Shown: piece after piece, positions 8,703-16,748 of the stretch | Numbering within the stretch: position 1 is the first letter of the stretch | Layout of the letters: each line of letters starts with the position of its first letter | Translations under genes and position numbers: made by a program | NCBI GenBank assembly: GCA_947491985.1 | Contig: CANLLR010000012.1 | Coordinates: 1 to 64,000 of the forward strand | Length of the DNA: 64,000 nt | Source: Flavobacteriaceae bacterium | GTDB lineage: Bacteria > Bacteroidota > Bacteroidia > Flavobacteriales > Flavobacteriaceae | Direction of reading: 5' to 3' | The notes under the pieces: generated by a model | Databases searched by the model: none | The model's input: the letters and a program-made list of their open reading frames with translations, nothing else | What the model was told of the DNA's origin: nothing

Positions 8703-9716
8703 TTACTGACAACTCGGATCCAAATGTTTTCGCAATCGAGTAGGCGTTGTATAATCGGGTGAACTTCCGCAATTAGGTATGCCTTTTGTTTCGTCTTGTG
8801 GTGTAACTGGATCATCTACCAAAGCACCATTAAAAGGGTACGAATACGTATTTCCTAATAAGGTGTATTTGATTTCGTCTTTAGTCATTACATTATCGCC
8901 ATCATCATCTACATCAAAAGCATCTGGAATGCCATCTTGATCGGTATCGTCTTCAAAAGTCGTATCATTATCTCGTATGTAGCCATCTCCATTATCTTCC
9001 AAATAGGAAGGTATTCCGTCAAAATCATTATCAATACGCTGCACTTCATACAATTTAAAACTAAAAATAAGAGGTGAATATGGAGAAATTCCAGCTGTTC
9101 CACTACCAAAATAAGCGAGTCCAGAGGGTAAAAACATCACACCTGCTCCAAAATTGGAATAGGTGATTGAACCATCTACATTCCCCACATAACTTCCGGT
9201 TTTAAATTTTGGAAAAACTTCACTCCAACCTCTAATTACACCACTCAAACTAAAATACGATTGTGGGAAAAAATTACTGTCAAAAACGGTCATTTCATCG
9301 TCCATTAATTGACCTTTATACGCTGCTAAAACACCATCTAAGTTGCATGGTGATTTACTATTTGGTCCTGATCCTTGACGCAATTGCAAATAATAAATTA
9401 TATAGGTAAAACCATCTTTTTCAACAGGCAATTCTAATACATTAGCATTGTGTGTAGTAGCATTTGTTCCCCAAATAGAAGTAGGGTCTAACTCGGGTAC
9501 TACTGTAAATGTTACATTTTGATCATCATTCCCACCCGGATTATTGATAACAGAATAGGAATGTGTTTTTAAAAAAGTTTGAATCGTAGCTAAATCCGCT
9601 GCATATTGTTCTGCATAATCTCGAAGAGGAGTTGGTTCGGGATCATCATTAGTATTGCAACTAGCAACCAAACTAATAAATACAAAGAACAATACTATTT
9701 TAAAAACATTTCTCAT
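8703..9716 (-). CDS. FKBP-type peptidyl-prolyl isomerase lipoprotein with calcium-type repeats
   Basis: A lipoprotein of 337 aa: hydrophobic signal followed by the lipobox VASC at about residue 20. The middle (about 70-230) is an FKBP-like isomerase domain with the typical segment VMFLPSGLAY and the closing strand LIFSFKLYEVQ. The C-terminal part carries Asp-rich thrombospondin-3/EF-type loops (DNDFDGIP, DTDQDGIPDAFDVDDDGD) that probably bind calcium. I chose the ATG at 9716, which starts the signal peptide directly; an ATG 24 bp upstream adds a short unrelated lead. The likely role is protein folding at the outer membrane. It stands alone between a terminator and a divergent gene. Confidence 0.82.
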   Translation of the reverse strand: MRNVFKIVLFFVFISLVASCNTNDDPEPTPLRDYAEQYAADLATIQTFLKTHSYSVINNPGGNDDQNVTFTVVPELDPTSIWGTNATTHNANVLELPVEKDGFTYIIYYLQLRQGSGPNSKSPCNLDGVLAAYKGQLMDDEMTVFDSNFFPQSYFSLSGVIRGWSEVFPKFKTGSYVGNVDGSITYSNFGAGVMFLPSGLAYFGSGTAGISPYSPLIFSFKLYEVQRIDNDFDGIPSYLEDNGDGYIRDNDTTFEDDTDQDGIPDAFDVDDDGDNVMTKDEIKYTLLGNTYSYPFNGALVDDPVTPQDETKGIPNCGSSPDYTTPTRLRKHLDPSCQ

Positions 9717-9794
9717 AATAACAATTAAATTTGTGCGCAAGATACAATATTGATTTATTTTTGTAAATTATTTAACTAGGTTTTTAGAAAAAAT

Positions 9795-10181
9795 ATGAGA
9801 GTAGATAAATACTTGTGGTGCGTTCGTTATTACAAAACAAGAAATATGGTGACGGAGGCTTGTAAAAAAAATCACATTACTGTTAATGGTCAAGTTGCAA
9901 AAGCATCGAAAGAAGTTTTTCCTACTGATAAAATTACGTTTAGAAAAGATCAAATCGTTCATATAATTTCTGTATTGGATATTCCTGAGAACCGTGTTGG
10001 AGCTAAACTAGTTGATATTTATAGAAAAGATGAAACTCCGGCTGAAGTTTTTGCTCATTTAGAACTTTTAAAATTATCAAAAGAACACTATCGTAAAAAT
10101 GGCACAGGACGACCTACCAAAAAAGACCGAAGAGATATTGACGACATTTCATTTTCAAACGATACCGATGAAACTGACTAA
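9795..10181 (+). CDS. S4-domain RNA-binding protein (Hsp15-like)
   Basis: A 128-aa basic protein whose first about 60 residues form an S4 RNA-binding domain (MRVDKYLWCVRYYKTRNM, then ITVNGQVAKASKEV). The remainder is charged and resembles Hsp15, which in Escherichia coli binds stalled 50S subunits carrying nascent chains. The C-terminus (TGRPTKKDRRDIDD) is typical of the family in Bacteroidetes. The stop overlaps the start of the following methyltransferase by 14 nt, so the two are very likely cotranslated. Confidence 0.88.
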   Translation: MRVDKYLWCVRYYKTRNMVTEACKKNHITVNGQVAKASKEVFPTDKITFRKDQIVHIISVLDIPENRVGAKLVDIYRKDETPAEVFAHLELLKLSKEHYRKNGTGRPTKKDRRDIDDISFSNDTDETD

Positions 10182-10749
10182 AGAGTATTGGGAAAACCGT
10201 TACATTAACAATGATTATGGTTGGGACACTGGTACTATAACTCCTCCATTAAAAGAGTATTTCGATCAGCTAACTGATACAGCATTGAAAATACTAATTC
10301 CGGGAGCAGGAAATAGTTATGAATTAGAGTATTTAATAACCAACGATTTTGAAAATGTGGCCGTTTTAGATTACGCAAAAACGCCTTTGCTCAACATTAA
10401 AAAGAGGTTGCCAACAATTTCAGACGATCAACTCATTGAATCCGACTTCTTTTTTCATAACGGCGAATATGATTTAATAGTAGAGCAAACCTTCTTTTGT
10501 GCGTTAGAACCGCATTTAAGAGAAAAATATGTAATGAAAATGGCAAGTCTATTAAAACCCAATGGAAAACTTATTGGATTGTTATTTCAATTTCCATTAA
10601 CAGAGGTCGGGCCGCCATTTGGTGGTTCAAAGGAAGAATATAGCGCCTTATTTCAAGAGGATTTTAATATTAAAACTCTTGAAATCGCGTATAATTCAAT
10701 AAAACCAAGAAAAGGAAACGAACTCTTTTTTATATTTACCAAAAAATAA
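10168..10749 (+). CDS. SAM-dependent methyltransferase, thiopurine S-methyltransferase family
   Basis: A 193-aa Rossmann-fold methyltransferase. Its start KEYWENRYINNDYGWD and the motif I LIPGAGNSYELEYL match the TPMT/TMT family, as do EQTFFCAL and the late segment GPPFGGSKEEY. Members methylate sulfur, selenium or tellurium compounds; the real substrate here is unknown. The ATG at 10168 lies inside the end of the S4 gene (14-nt overlap); the longer in-frame option from 10099 would bury 69 bp in the preceding coding sequence. The PRTase gene follows after only 5 bp. Confidence 0.85.
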   Translation: MKLTKEYWENRYINNDYGWDTGTITPPLKEYFDQLTDTALKILIPGAGNSYELEYLITNDFENVAVLDYAKTPLLNIKKRLPTISDDQLIESDFFFHNGEYDLIVEQTFFCALEPHLREKYVMKMASLLKPNGKLIGLLFQFPLTEVGPPFGGSKEEYSALFQEDFNIKTLEIAYNSIKPRKGNELFFIFTKK

Positions 10750-10754
10750 GTCTA

Positions 10755-11252
10755 ATGAGCCTGAACATCATTTTAACACAGCAAGAAATTGAGCATAAAA
10801 TAAAGCGAATTGCTTATCAAATCTATGAAACATTTGTCGAAGAAGATAGTATTGTGATTGCTGGAATTGCGTCAAATGGATCTGTTTTTGCATCTAAAAT
10901 AGCGGCCGAATTGAAAAAAATTACTACTTTAAAAGTGGTATTGTGTGAGGTTATAATTGACAAATCGAATCCAAATCTTCCAATTACAACTTCTATTACC
11001 GCAAGTGAATATGAAAATAAAGGACTTGTTTTGGTAGACGATGTATTGAATTCAGGAACTACATTAATTTATGGTGTAAAACATTTTCTAGAAGTGCCTA
11101 TAAAAAAATTCAAAACAGCCGTTTTAATCGATCGAAATCATAAAAAATATCCTGTAAAAGTTGATTTTAAAGGCATTTCATTGTCGACTTCTTCATTGGA
11201 ACACGTTTCTGTAGTGTTTGAAGAAAATAATAGTTATGCGTTTTTAAGTTAA
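10755..11252 (+). CDS. Phosphoribosyltransferase (PyrR/hypoxanthine PRTase-like)
   Basis: A type I phosphoribosyltransferase of 165 aa. The PRPP-binding signature LVLVDDVLNSGTTL is clear at about residues 90-105. The layout resembles PyrR and HPRT-like enzymes, but the purine or pyrimidine specificity hood cannot be assigned by eye, so no gene symbol is given. It is the last gene of the S4-methyltransferase-PRTase run and ends in a 9-nt tail-to-tail overlap with aroK on the other strand. Confidence 0.82.
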   Translation: MSLNIILTQQEIEHKIKRIAYQIYETFVEEDSIVIAGIASNGSVFASKIAAELKKITTLKVVLCEVIIDKSNPNLPITTSITASEYENKGLVLVDDVLNSGTTLIYGVKHFLEVPIKKFKTAVLIDRNHKKYPVKVDFKGISLSTSSLEHVSVVFEENNSYAFLS

Positions 11253-11759
11253 TAACGCTTTTATTTCAGTTACAATTTGTTCTACCGTTTTATCATTAAT
11301 TGCCACAATATGTTTGGCTTGATGATAATAAAAACTCCTATCAAAAAGATGTTTTGCAATATATTCTTTGAGTTCAATTTGACTTAAATTAGCTAACAAC
11401 GGACGTCCGTTCTTTTCGTGTAGTAATCGATCATATAATGTTGCTACCGAAGCTTTGAGGTAAATTGAAATACAATCCTCTTTTTTAAGTAACTCATGGT
11501 TGTTATAATAACAAGGTGTTCCTCCACCTGTACTCAAAACAAATGATTCCTTCGATTCCATTTGCTTTAAAAAAAGTTCATGCTCCATTTTTCTGAAATA
11601 AAGTTCACCTTTATTTAAAAAAACATTTTCTATTGTCATTTCTGATTTTTTTTCAATCAAATCATCCAAATCCTCGCTTAAAATTTCAAGATCGTCAGCT
11701 AGTTTTTTGGCTACAACCGACTTCCCACTTCCCATATATCCGATTAAAACTACTTTCAT
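11244..11759 (-). CDS. aroK: Shikimate kinase
   Basis: Phosphorylates shikimate at O3 in the chorismate pathway. The 171 residues show Walker A GYMGSGKS at 7-14, the shikimate-binding Asp in LSEDLDDLIE, FRKMEHELF with the conserved Arg-x-x-Glu, the glycine loop LSTGGGTPC and the lid region RPLL. The Walker A Thr usual after Lys is Ser here. Length is normal. The 3' end overlaps the phosphoribosyltransferase gene by 9 nt in convergent orientation, so transcription of one could influence the other. Confidence 0.95.
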   Translation of the reverse strand: MKVVLIGYMGSGKSVVAKKLADDLEILSEDLDDLIEKKSEMTIENVFLNKGELYFRKMEHELFLKQMESKESFVLSTGGGTPCYYNNHELLKKEDCISIYLKASVATLYDRLLHEKNGRPLLANLSQIELKEYIAKHLFDRSFYYHQAKHIVAINDKTVEQIVTEIKALLT

Positions 11760-11833
11760 CTTACAAATAAATCCTTATATATTAAGGCATTAACTACGAT
11801 TATTAAAAAAAGGTAAATTTAAAATAAAATAGC

Positions 11834-11865
11834 TTTGAAAAATTAATAATAAGGTCTTATATTTG
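11834..11865 (+). promoter_or_regulatory. Promoter of the tRNA cluster
   Basis: TTTG (11834-11837) and TATATTTG (11858-11865), separated by exactly 20 nt, form a textbook Bacteroidetes -33/-7 promoter. The first tRNA starts 25 nt downstream. Confidence 0.75.
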
Positions 11866-11890
11866 CACCCGCATTGAAGAAAAGAAAAAA

Positions 11891-11963
11891 GACTCGATAG
11901 CTCAGTTGGTAGAGCACATCACTTTTAATGATGGGGTCCTGGGTTCGAGCCCCAGTCGGGTCA
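11891..11963 (+). tRNA. tRNA-Lys (UUU)
   Basis: A 73-nt cloverleaf: acceptor GACTCGA pairs with TCGGGTC (one G-U), D arm GCTC/GAGC, anticodon loop CTTTTAA with anticodon TTT, and T arm CTGGG-TTCGAGC-CCCAG. The discriminator is A and the CCA end is not encoded. A second identical copy follows after 23 nt. Confidence 0.95.
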
Positions 11964-11986
11964 CTTTTTTATTATTTTCTTGCTAC

Positions 11987-12059
11987 GACTCGATAGCTCA
12001 GTTGGTAGAGCACATCACTTTTAATGATGGGGTCCTGGGTTCGAGCCCCAGTCGGGTCA
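11987..12059 (+). tRNA. tRNA-Lys (UUU), second identical copy
   Basis: Identical over all 73 nt to the copy at 11891-11963, which points to a recent or gene-converted duplication. It is followed by a GC-rich hairpin terminator. Confidence 0.95.
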
Positions 12060-12063
12060 CAAA

Positions 12064-12095
12064 AAAGTTGTCCGCCACGGCGGATGACTTTTTTT
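12064..12095 (+). terminator. Hairpin terminator between tRNA-Lys and tRNA-Leu
   Basis: A GC-rich stem (TCCGCC / GGCGGA, 2-nt loop) extended by AAGT/ACTT is followed by a run of seven T. The tRNA-Leu begins only about 6 nt later, so read-through or a separate promoter would be needed for it. Confidence 0.7.
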
Positions 12096-12100
12096 ATTTT

Positions 12101-12183
12101 GGCCACGTGGAGAAACGGTAGACTTGCCATCTTGAGGGGGTGGTGCTCGTAAGGGCGTGTGGGTTCAAATCCCACCGTGGTCA
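12101..12183 (+). tRNA. tRNA-Leu (GAG)
   Basis: An 83-nt class II tRNA. The acceptor GGCCACG pairs with CGTGGTC (one G-U), the anticodon stem CCATC/GGTGG encloses loop TTGAGGG with anticodon GAG at 12134-12136, and a long variable arm (TGCTCGTAAGGGCG) precedes the T arm TGGG-TTCAAAT-CCCA. The long variable arm is as expected for leucine. No CCA is encoded. Confidence 0.9.
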
Positions 12184-12190
12184 CGGATAA

Positions 12191-12258
12191 ATAAAATAGG
12201 ATTTTAAAAAAAATCAAGCTCGCTTGAAATGATTTTTAAAATCCTGTTTTATTTTTTT
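12191..12258 (+). terminator. Large hairpin terminator after tRNA-Leu
   Basis: A long inverted repeat (AAAATAGGATTTTAAAAA against TTTTTAAAATCCTGTTTT) around an inner CAAGC-TC-GCTTG stem is followed by seven T. It ends the tRNA cluster. Confidence 0.7.
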
Positions 12259-12386
12259 AAAGCGGAGCTTTGTTGGGAAAGAGAAAGTCAAATACACACT
12301 CGCTTTATTTTGCAACGATATAGTTTTTCTCTATTCTTGCACTTGGTTTTTTTTATTATAAACGTATCCCATTCATAAAATTTTAT

Positions 12387-12404
12387 TACATTTGTTTAAC
12401 AAAT
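12387..12404 (+). promoter_or_regulatory. Promoter -7 box overlapped by a palindrome (candidate operator of the CarH-like gene)
   Basis: TACATTTG (12387-12394) fits the Bacteroidetes -7 box, 21 nt before the ATG. Overlapping it, 12390-12404 is a perfect 7-bp inverted repeat, ATTTGTT-T-AACAAAT. A MerR-type repressor bound here would block RNA polymerase, so autoregulation is plausible. No good -33 element is visible. Function is inferred. Confidence 0.4.
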
Positions 12405-12415
12405 TTTATAAAAAG

Positions 12416-13312
12416 ATGGACAATGTAAAAAATACATTTAGTATAAAAGATTTAGAAAACCTTACGGGAATTAAAGCCCACACTATACGTATATGGGAAA
12501 AACGATACAACGTTTTAGAACCCATGAGAACGGATACAAACATAAGGTTGTATGATTTATCTTCCTTACAAAAACTATTGAACATAACCCTTTTGAACGA
12601 TTATGGTTACAAAATTTCAAAAATTTCAAAACTAAATCCAGACCGAATTCCGGTATTAGTTAACGAAATCATATCTGAAAAAAGTGCTAAAAATCATGCA
12701 ATAAGCGCCTTTAAAATGGCGATGATGAATTTTGATCAACATTTGTTTTTTGCTACTTATAATAATTTACTTTCGGAAAAATCATTTAAAGAAGTTTTTA
12801 GAGATGTATTTTTACCATTAATAGGGGAAATTGGATTGTTGTGGCAAACCGACACCATTACACCTGCGCACGAACATTTCATCAGCTATTTAATAAAACA
12901 AAAATTATTAATTAACACCGAAAAATATCAAATACAACCGCCAACAAAAGATGATACGTTGTATGTTTTATATTTACCCGAAAATGAGATTCACGAATTG
13001 GGATTAATGTATTTAAATTACGAACTACTCTCAAACGGTTATAGAACTATATATTTGGGAGAAACTGTGCCCATATCGAGTTTGAAAGATTTAAAAAAAT
13101 ATTTTGATAACATTGTTTATGTTTGTTATGCTACAGTAGAACCAAACAAAGATGAAATAAATAATTACATCAAAGAAATTTGTACTGAAGTTTTAGATAC
13201 AACTTCACAATTTTGGTTAATCGGAAGAATGACAGAATCAGTGAATGTAAACAACCTGAATAATAAAATTTCAATAATAAAGTCTTTACAAGAGTTTGCT
13301 CAAAAAATATAA
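12416..13312 (+). CDS. MerR-family regulator with B12-binding domain (CarH/LitR-like)
   Basis: 298 aa. Residues 7-75 are a MerR winged helix (TFSIKDLENLTGIKAHTIR, IWEKRY). The rest matches the CarH/LitR helical plus cobalamin-binding domains: W143 is followed nine residues later by E153-H154 (the W-x9-EH motif capping adenosylcobalamin), and E191-x-H193-x-x-G196 gives the lower-ligand His. Known CarH proteins are tetrameric repressors of carotenoid genes that come apart when light breaks the Co-C bond. The residue after W143 is Gln, not the His that forms the bis-His photoproduct in Thermus CarH. The gene precedes crtI-crtB-crtZ, so it is their likely regulator. I chose the ATG at 12416; an upstream TTG lies inside the operator region. 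Confidence 0.88.
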   Translation: MDNVKNTFSIKDLENLTGIKAHTIRIWEKRYNVLEPMRTDTNIRLYDLSSLQKLLNITLLNDYGYKISKISKLNPDRIPVLVNEIISEKSAKNHAISAFKMAMMNFDQHLFFATYNNLLSEKSFKEVFRDVFLPLIGEIGLLWQTDTITPAHEHFISYLIKQKLLINTEKYQIQPPTKDDTLYVLYLPENEIHELGLMYLNYELLSNGYRTIYLGETVPISSLKDLKKYFDNIVYVCYATVEPNKDEINNYIKEICTEVLDTTSQFWLIGRMTESVNVNNLNNKISIIKSLQEFAQKI

Positions 13313-13338
13313 ACTCAAAAAACACCTTTTGTTTACTA

Positions 13339-14799
13339 ATGAAAAAAAACATCACAATTATTGGTTCTGGATTTTCTGCTTTAGCTGCAAGTTGTTATTT
13401 GGCTAAACTGGGTCATGAAGTTACCATTTATGAAAAAAATACCACTATTGGTGGAAGGGCAAGACAACTAAAAAAAGAGGGATTTACCTTTGATATCGGA
13501 CCAACATGGTATTGGATGCCTGATGTTTTTGAGCGCTTTTTTGACGACTTTAACAAAAAGCCCTCCGATTATTACGAACTTATAAAACTCTCCCCAGCGT
13601 ATCAAGTGTATTTTGGAGTGAATGAATTTGTTACTATTTCTGATAATCTTCCAGAAATTATAGCCACCTTTGAAGAGATTGAAAAAGGAAGTGGCGAAAA
13701 ATTAGCAAACTTTATGGCAACAGCACAAAGTAATTATGATATTGCCATAAAAGATTTAGTGTATCGTCCAGGTGAATCGCCTCTAGAATTAATAACTTTA
13801 CAAACCACTTTAAAAGTAGGGCAATTTTTTAGCAACATTTCACGTGACATTCGAAAACGTTTTAAAAATAAAAAACTCATCCAAATATTAGAATTTCCCG
13901 TATTGTTTTTAGGCGCAAAACCCTCTGATACCCCTTCTTTTTATAGTTTTATGAATTTTGCTGATTTTGGATTAGGCACTTGGCATCCGAAAAACGGAAT
14001 GTATAGCGTAATTTTAGCTATGGAAGCCTTGGCTAAAGAGCTTGGCGTAACAATACATACCAATTCCAACGTTGAAAAGATTAATGTTTTACACGGAAAA
14101 GCTATTGGAATAACGGTAAATGGAACCAAAGTGAACGCAGATGTTGTATTATCGGGAGCCGATTACCATCATACCGAAACACTACTTGATGATTATTATC
14201 GTATGTATTCGGATAAATATTGGAACAGTCGTGTTTTTGCTCCTTCTTCGTTATTGTTTTATGTTGGTTTTGATAAAAAAATTGAAAATGTAGCACACCA
14301 TTCGTTGTTTTTTGATGTTGATTTTGATGTGCATGCCCAAGACATTTACGACAATCCTAAGTGGCCAGAAAATCCATTATTTTACGCGAGTTTCCCGTCA
14401 ATAACCGATGAAAATTCGGCACCTAAAGGTAAAGAAGCTGCTATTTTTTTGATCCCGTTAGCGCCTGCATTAGAAGACACTGAGGAATTGAGAGCCTTGT
14501 ATTTTGAAAAAATTATGACCCGTTTGGAAAAATTAACACAACAAAATCTAAAAAATCATGTTACATTTAAAGAATCATTTTGCGTAAATGATTTTATTAA
14601 AGATTACAATTCGTATAAAGGCAACGCATACGGAATGGCAAATACATTATTGCAAACAGCGTTTTTAAGACCCAAATTAAAAAGTAAAAAAGTGAAAGAT
14701 TTATATTTTACAGGTCAACTCACAGTTCCCGGACCAGGTGTGCCACCTGCTTTAATTTCAGGAAAATTGGTGGCCGATTTAATACAAAAATACAGCTAA
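13339..14799 (+). CDS. crtI: Phytoene desaturase
   Basis: A FAD-dependent carotenoid desaturase of 486 aa that turns phytoene into lycopene. The N-terminal dinucleotide fold is clear (residues 4-34: ITIIGSGFSALAASCYLA, then the acidic end VTIYEKN) with GGRARQ just after. The C-terminal FAD/carotenoid signature is FTGQLTVPGPGVPPALISGK. Length fits bacterial CrtI. It starts 26 bp after the regulator gene, so the four genes probably form one transcript. The short gap carries TTTTGTTTACTAAT, which resembles half of the upstream palindrome. Confidence 0.95.
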   Translation: MKKNITIIGSGFSALAASCYLAKLGHEVTIYEKNTTIGGRARQLKKEGFTFDIGPTWYWMPDVFERFFDDFNKKPSDYYELIKLSPAYQVYFGVNEFVTISDNLPEIIATFEEIEKGSGEKLANFMATAQSNYDIAIKDLVYRPGESPLELITLQTTLKVGQFFSNISRDIRKRFKNKKLIQILEFPVLFLGAKPSDTPSFYSFMNFADFGLGTWHPKNGMYSVILAMEALAKELGVTIHTNSNVEKINVLHGKAIGITVNGTKVNADVVLSGADYHHTETLLDDYYRMYSDKYWNSRVFAPSSLLFYVGFDKKIENVAHHSLFFDVDFDVHAQDIYDNPKWPENPLFYASFPSITDENSAPKGKEAAIFLIPLAPALEDTEELRALYFEKIMTRLEKLTQQNLKNHVTFKESFCVNDFIKDYNSYKGNAYGMANTLLQTAFLRPKLKSKKVKDLYFTGQLTVPGPGVPPALISGKLVADLIQKYS

Positions 14800-14809
14800 T
14801 TAGTACCTT

Positions 14810-15646
14810 ATGAAATCAATTTTTGACACAGTTTCTTTTGAATGTAGTAAAAATGTTACGAAATCGTATAGTACCTCTTTTTCTACCGCTGTAAAGCTAC
14901 TCGCACCAACCATTCGTCAAGATATTTACAACATTTATGGTTTTGTGCGTTTTGCGGATGAGATAGTGGACACATTTCACGATTATAATAAAATGGAACT
15001 TTTTGAGCTTTTTGAAAAAGATCTAAAATCAGCCATTGTAAATAAAATCAGCTTGAATCCAATATTAAATTCGTTTCAACATACTGTTCATCAGTATCAA
15101 ATTCCGATGCCACTTATCGATGCCTTTATGAAAAGCATGAAAATGGATTTGATAAAAACTAACTATACTTTGTCGGAATACAGTGATTATATTTATGGAT
15201 CTGCTGATGTAGTAGGTTTGATGTGTTTGAAAGTGTTTGTAAATGGCGACCAATCAAAGTTCGATGCCTTAGAACATGCTGCCATGCGATTGGGCTCTGC
15301 GTTTCAAAAGGTGAATTTTTTACGCGATTTGAAAGCCGATTTTGAAGATTTAAATCGGACGTATTTTCCAAATACCGATTTATCCAACCTCAACGAAGAA
15401 TCAAAAAATCAAATCATTCAAGAAATTGAAGCCGATTTTAAAGCGGGTTATGAAGGCATTGTCAATTTACCAATAGAAGCAAAATTTGGCGTGTATACTG
15501 CCTATATTTATTACAAAAAATTATTGTCCAAATTAAAGAAAACTCCTTCTACCGAAATCAAAAATACCCGAATTCGCGTACCAGATTATCAAAAATACGG
15601 GCTTTTTGCCAAGTGTTATTTTTCTTATAAATTGAATATACTTTAA
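14810..15646 (+). CDS. crtB: Phytoene synthase
   Basis: Joins two geranylgeranyl diphosphates to phytoene, the first committed carotenoid step. The 278 residues contain both Asp-rich magnesium-diphosphate motifs: D50-x-x-x-D54 (RFADEIVD) and D173-x-x-x-D177 (LRDLKADF). Further family segments are YSTSFSTAVKLL near the start and YGSADVVGLMCL in the middle. It lies 10 bp after crtI and 12 bp before crtZ, so translational coupling is likely. Confidence 0.95.
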   Translation: MKSIFDTVSFECSKNVTKSYSTSFSTAVKLLAPTIRQDIYNIYGFVRFADEIVDTFHDYNKMELFELFEKDLKSAIVNKISLNPILNSFQHTVHQYQIPMPLIDAFMKSMKMDLIKTNYTLSEYSDYIYGSADVVGLMCLKVFVNGDQSKFDALEHAAMRLGSAFQKVNFLRDLKADFEDLNRTYFPNTDLSNLNEESKNQIIQEIEADFKAGYEGIVNLPIEAKFGVYTAYIYYKKLLSKLKKTPSTEIKNTRIRVPDYQKYGLFAKCYFSYKLNIL

Positions 15647-15658
15647 ACTTACTCTATC

Positions 15659-16102
15659 ATGTTAATTCATATTTTAGTTTTTGTTCTTACGTTTTGCATC
15701 ATGGAATTTATGGCGTGGTTTACTCATAAATACGTAATGCACGGTTTTTTATGGTCACTGCATGCCGATCATCACAAAAAAGACCACGAGTCTTGGTTTG
15801 AGCGCAACGATACTTTTTTTATTTTTTATGCCGTGGTCAGTATTGGATTTTTCTTGCTTTGGAAATATAACATTCTAGAAATCGGAATTTCGATTGGATT
15901 GGGAATTTTTGCTTACGGATTGTCGTATTTTATTGTACACGATATTTTCATCCACCAACGTTTTAAACTCTTTAGAAATGCGAACAACATCTATGCAAAA
16001 GGAGTTCGACGTGCTCATAAAATGCATCACAAACACATAGGAAAAGGTGATGGCGAATGTTTTGGAATGCTATTTGTACCTTTCAAATACTTTAAAAAAT
16101 AA
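15659..16102 (+). CDS. crtZ: Beta-carotene 3-hydroxylase (CrtZ-type)
   Basis: A small membrane-bound di-iron hydroxylase of the fatty acid hydroxylase superfamily that makes zeaxanthin from beta-carotene. All four His clusters are present: H23/H28, H35/H38/H39, H94/H99 and H120/H123/H124. Three to four hydrophobic helices lie between them, and the 147-aa length fits CrtZ. Its substrate needs a lycopene cyclase, which I do not see in the window. It is the last gene of the carotenoid cluster; a strong terminator follows directly. Confidence 0.92.
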   Translation: MLIHILVFVLTFCIMEFMAWFTHKYVMHGFLWSLHADHHKKDHESWFERNDTFFIFYAVVSIGFFLLWKYNILEIGISIGLGIFAYGLSYFIVHDIFIHQRFKLFRNANNIYAKGVRRAHKMHHKHIGKGDGECFGMLFVPFKYFKK

Positions 16103-16135
16103 AAAATGTCCCAACAAATTGGGACATTTTTTTTT
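16103..16135 (+). terminator. Terminator of the carotenoid cluster
   Basis: An 11-bp stem (AAAATGTCCCA / TGGGACATTTT) with a 6-nt loop and a run of T begins directly after the crtZ stop codon. Confidence 0.85.
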
Positions 16136-16156
16136 ATAACTAACCTTATTTAATAC

Positions 16157-16693
16157 TTATTTTATCAGCAGTCCTTGCAATGGTTTTAACTGCTCTAAAT
16201 CGATGTTTGATTTTTGTAAAACGGTCAACAAAGTCATTACATTACTCGGATTCATGTTGTCGCCCGTAACGCGTATCACGGCAAATCCGTTTTCTTTTTT
16301 ATTCGCATAAAAAATAAATTCTTTGATATCGTCATCGGCACCCACATAACTCACCGAAGCATTGGCGCCTCCCGATCCGAATTTCATCAATTGTTGGTAG
16401 TCTTCGCTTTTTAAAATGGTTTTCAGTTTTGCTTTTTCTGATTCATACGCTAACTGATTTTTTGGAGTAGCTTTAAAAGCAATGATGTTCATTTTATCAA
16501 AAGAAGCCAATGCCGTTGCTTGCTCAGAAGTCAAATTGGCTTTGTCAATATTCAAAATGTTAGACGAAACATCCAAAGCAATAAAATCTTTTTTCTCTGA
16601 ATTTTCTACAAAAAACTTTTGCAAACTCGGTTCGTTCGAACAACTCGTTACAAGTAAACTAAAAGCAATAACGAGATTTACTATGGTTCTCAT
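16157..16693 (-). CDS. DUF4252 domain lipoprotein
   Basis: A 178-aa lipoprotein with signal peptide and lipobox VTSC at about residues 15-18. The remainder is a DUF4252 domain, a family of unknown function common in Bacteroidetes and often linked to an ECF sigma operon. I place the start at the ATG at 16693, which begins the signal peptide; a longer frame to 16789 would overlap the upstream gene. It follows a second DUF4252 gene with a 55-bp gap and is probably the last gene of the sigma factor operon. Confidence 0.82.
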   Translation of the reverse strand: MRTIVNLVIAFSLLVTSCSNEPSLQKFFVENSEKKDFIALDVSSNILNIDKANLTSEQATALASFDKMNIIAFKATPKNQLAYESEKAKLKTILKSEDYQQLMKFGSGGANASVSYVGADDDIKEFIFYANKKENGFAVIRVTGDNMNPSNVMTLLTVLQKSNIDLEQLKPLQGLLIK

Positions 16694-16748
16694 GGTTGTT
16701 GGGTATAAAACAATGGCAACAGCAGTTACTATTGCCATTGCTACTAAA

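Noticed and set aside
11906..12217. Open frames across the tRNA cluster (including an antisense one)
   Set aside because: They translate tRNA sequence; the antisense GFEPTRP/GARTQDP type of protein is a well-known annotation artefact.
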